From: CAZDME01 sp964506785 [NCBI: uncultured bacterium]
Lineage (GTDB): Bacteria; CAZDME01; JAYEMH01
Assembly (NCBI GenBank): GCA_964506785.1
Contig: CAZDME010000002.1
Location: 1-52,864, forward strand
Length of the DNA stretch: 52,864 bases
Reading direction: 5' to 3'
The notes beneath the pieces are model-generated. The model saw nothing but the letters and a program-made list of their open reading frames with translations, searched no databases and was not told the origin of the DNA. The position numbers and the translations under genes were made by a program. Position 1 is the stretch's first letter. Each line of letters starts with the position of its first letter. Of the stretch, positions 51,659 to 52,864 are shown in pieces.

Positions 51659-51706
51659 ACTCATCCGCCAATTTTTGCGGCGGAATAGGTGATTCAGCTT
51701 TTTTTT
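51643..51706 (+). terminator. Intrinsic terminator overlapping the aptamer (expression platform)
   Basis: GCTGAGTTGCCTA (51643-51655) can pair over 13 positions with TAGGTGATTCAGC (51686-51698), three of them G-U. An inner stem is TCCGCC/GGCGGA (51664-51669, 51679-51684). Eight T residues follow. The 5' arm is also the 3' strand of the aptamer, so the two folds compete. Confidence 0.75.
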
Positions 51707-51849
51707 AATGAGTCCGTGACTTATGGAGCGATAGCAAACATAAGTTACTGGACGAATTAATCCCCAGTACTTAGATTTCGAAGGAATCTACAGGGGGATA
51801 AGCAGGCAATTCGGTTTTCTTAGTTCAATGAGCCAAAATTAGGTTGCAG
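51707..51849 (+). promoter_or_regulatory. Structured leader downstream of the riboswitch terminator
   Basis: Two further stems: GTCC/GGAC (51712-51715, 51750-51753) enclosing TGACTTATG/CATAAGTTA (51717-51725, 51739-51747), then ATCCCC/GGGGAT (51760-51765, 51795-51800) enclosing TAGATT/AATCTA (51772-51777, 51786-51791). No known RNA family is recognised and no T-run follows. Confidence 0.5.
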
Positions 51850-52864
51850 ATGAGAATTCTTACATTTTCTAGTCTACACTTTACACTTTGGAAAAAGCTC
51901 CTAAAGGCAACATCTATAGTTGTCATCGGGGCTTTTTTGTTTAATCTAGGCTGGGTGGATTTTGCCCGGGCAGAGGCGGATTTTTCCCTGCGACCTTGTC
52001 CGGCAAAAAAGGACTTTATAATTTCTGAAAAATTATTCGGGGAAATTAGCCCAGGAGATAGCGAAGACAGATTGTTACCGCTATCTAACCGAAGTGTCGA
52101 GCAATTGATATCCAAATTGGAAGGAGCCATGCCTTATTTTGAAGAAGAAAATCCTGATTGGACTAAAACATATGAAGTTATCGAAAAATTAGGAATTAGA
52201 AAAAATGTAGAAATTATGCTTTTTGCCGGTCATGAAATGGATAAAAATGATTTTCTAAGGATAGAAAAAGAGGTAAAGCAAAAAGACGTTAAAATTACTT
52301 ACCATTGCTACCAAGGAGACAGTTGGCCGACTTTTAAAACTTTGATTTTTAAAGACAGTGAAATGCCTTTGCTTGGAGACGAAGTTTTTTCCTTAAGCCT
52401 TCTTTTGGAAAATATCAATCAGCATGTTAAAAAAGGCCTTGCCTTTGTAATTGTCCAATATATAAAAGGGCAATATATAAAAATATCAGTCGTAGATAAT
52501 GGAGAATGGACGAAATATCTATCAATCGAAGAGGCAATTAAATGGGGAAAGCCTTCCTGTAACACCGAAAATCAAGGGATGGCTTTAAGTATAGCAGTCG
52601 GGAGTGCTGATTTATCGATAATCGAAAAGCCTTTGCAAAGCGGGATTATTACGCCGGATGAGCGAAAAGATTATGAACTCAACTTTGTTCTTAGAGCAGC
52701 TCGAGGAGAATTTAAAGCTGCTCCTTTCCTTAAATGGGGAGTGAAAAATAACAAAAAATATGGCACAAGTATTAGCGTCTATTTTTATAGAGGCGATGGC
52801 GATGTAAAAAAATGGAGGGAAAGATTAATAAGGGAATCAATTGCCGATTTATTAAATAAAACCG
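51850..52864 (+). CDS. Exported protein with histidine-kinase-like ATPase domain, 5' part
   Basis: Open from the ATG at 51850 to the window end (338 residues so far); an in-frame ATG at 51829 would add seven residues. Neither has a strong ribosome-binding site. A long signal peptide or anchor (TSIVVIGAFLFNLGWVDFARA, about 23-43, read as two stretches) is followed by DFSLRP, a word I associate with large Omnitrophota proteins. Residues about 178-260 resemble a HATPase_c domain: N-box-like ENINQH (187-192), VVDNG (214-218) and NQGMALSIA (241-249). The usual Glu before the N box is missing. It is the gene under the predicted riboswitch. Function unknown. Confidence 0.6.
   Translation, partial: MRILTFSSLHFTLWKKLLKATSIVVIGAFLFNLGWVDFARAEADFSLRPCPAKKDFIISEKLFGEISPGDSEDRLLPLSNRSVEQLISKLEGAMPYFEEENPDWTKTYEVIEKLGIRKNVEIMLFAGHEMDKNDFLRIEKEVKQKDVKITYHCYQGDSWPTFKTLIFKDSEMPLLGDEVFSLSLLLENINQHVKKGLAFVIVQYIKGQYIKISVVDNGEWTKYLSIEEAIKWGKPSCNTENQGMALSIAVGSADLSIIEKPLQSGIITPDERKDYELNFVLRAARGEFKAAPFLKWGVKNNKKYGTSISVYFYRGDGDVKKWRERLIRESIADLLNKT

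Noticed and set aside
51706-51757. Hammerhead-ribozyme-like text (ATGAGTCC ... GGACGAA) after the riboswitch terminator.
   Set aside because: The core reads TTAATGA instead of CTGATGA, losing essential bases C3 and G5; no stem I partner or NUH cleavage site is present.
51825-52130. Minus-strand ORF of 101 residues near the right edge.
   Set aside because: It is antisense to the open, signal-peptide-bearing plus-strand frame and is Ser/Arg-rich low-information sequence.

Overview
The window is a dense, almost entirely plus-strand run of bacterial housekeeping genes. Only one protein gene is on the minus strand (a class A penicillin-binding protein). The cell is a Gram-negative-type (diderm) bacterium: there is an O-antigen ligase, a beta-barrel porin with a signal peptide and a terminal Phe, a lipoprotein with a lipobox, and a bifunctional PBP. 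Gene content, gene order (M50 protease-trpS-scpA-scpB-pheA-hisC-aroF-tyrA-aroA-cmk-plsC-ispH-rpsA) and the AT-leaning composition suggest an uncultured lineage such as Candidatus Omnitrophota. That placement is inference from recall, not a computed result. No insertion sequence, prophage or CRISPR array was seen.

Layout. 1-2061: end of a surface-polysaccharide locus (polyprenyl-phosphate sugar transferase fragment, 356-bp gap with small repeats, O-antigen ligase). 2051-12320: a tightly packed run with a core-MetE/UROD-like methyltransferase, uvrB, nadC, birA, coaX, a GuaB3-type IMPDH relative and dnaE. 12464-23886: HU, hisS, aspS, phoH, a PgpH-type HD protein, ybeY, a DUF502 protein, recO, glyQ and glyS. 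23918-29109: ppdK, galT, a primary-type sigma factor, apt and tRNA-Arg(CCT). 29181-32048: a PHP phosphoesterase, a lipoprotein, and a porin with its own consensus promoter, a leader containing a 16-codon ORF, a hairpin over the ribosome-binding site, and a strong terminator. 32253-44476: a long apparent operon for protease, tryptophan charging, chromosome segregation (ScpAB), aromatic amino acids (pheA, hisC, aroF, tyrA, aroA), then cmk, plsC, ispH and ribosomal protein S1. 44448-46673 (minus): PBP1A. 46872-51476: tyrS, an NAD(P)H-hydrate epimerase, an acyl-CoA synthetase, a small membrane protein with its own promoter and terminator, and an exported isoaspartyl methyltransferase. 51509-52864: a promoter, a predicted c-di-GMP-I (GEMM-I) riboswitch whose 3' strand overlaps an intrinsic terminator, and the start of an exported protein that appears to carry a histidine-kinase-like ATPase domain and runs off the window.

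The least ordinary parts are (i) the riboswitch-terminator leader at 51553-51706, with a REP-like sequence inside its P2 arm; (ii) short tandem repeat tracts of 7 or 8 bases at gene junctions, including one octamer shared by the nadC and aroA junctions; and (iii) the layered leader of the porin gene. Metabolic inferences include a probable non-discriminating AspRS (so an AspRS/GatCAB route to Asn-tRNA is expected elsewhere), a full chorismate-to-Phe/Tyr branch, and a pyruvate phosphate dikinase.
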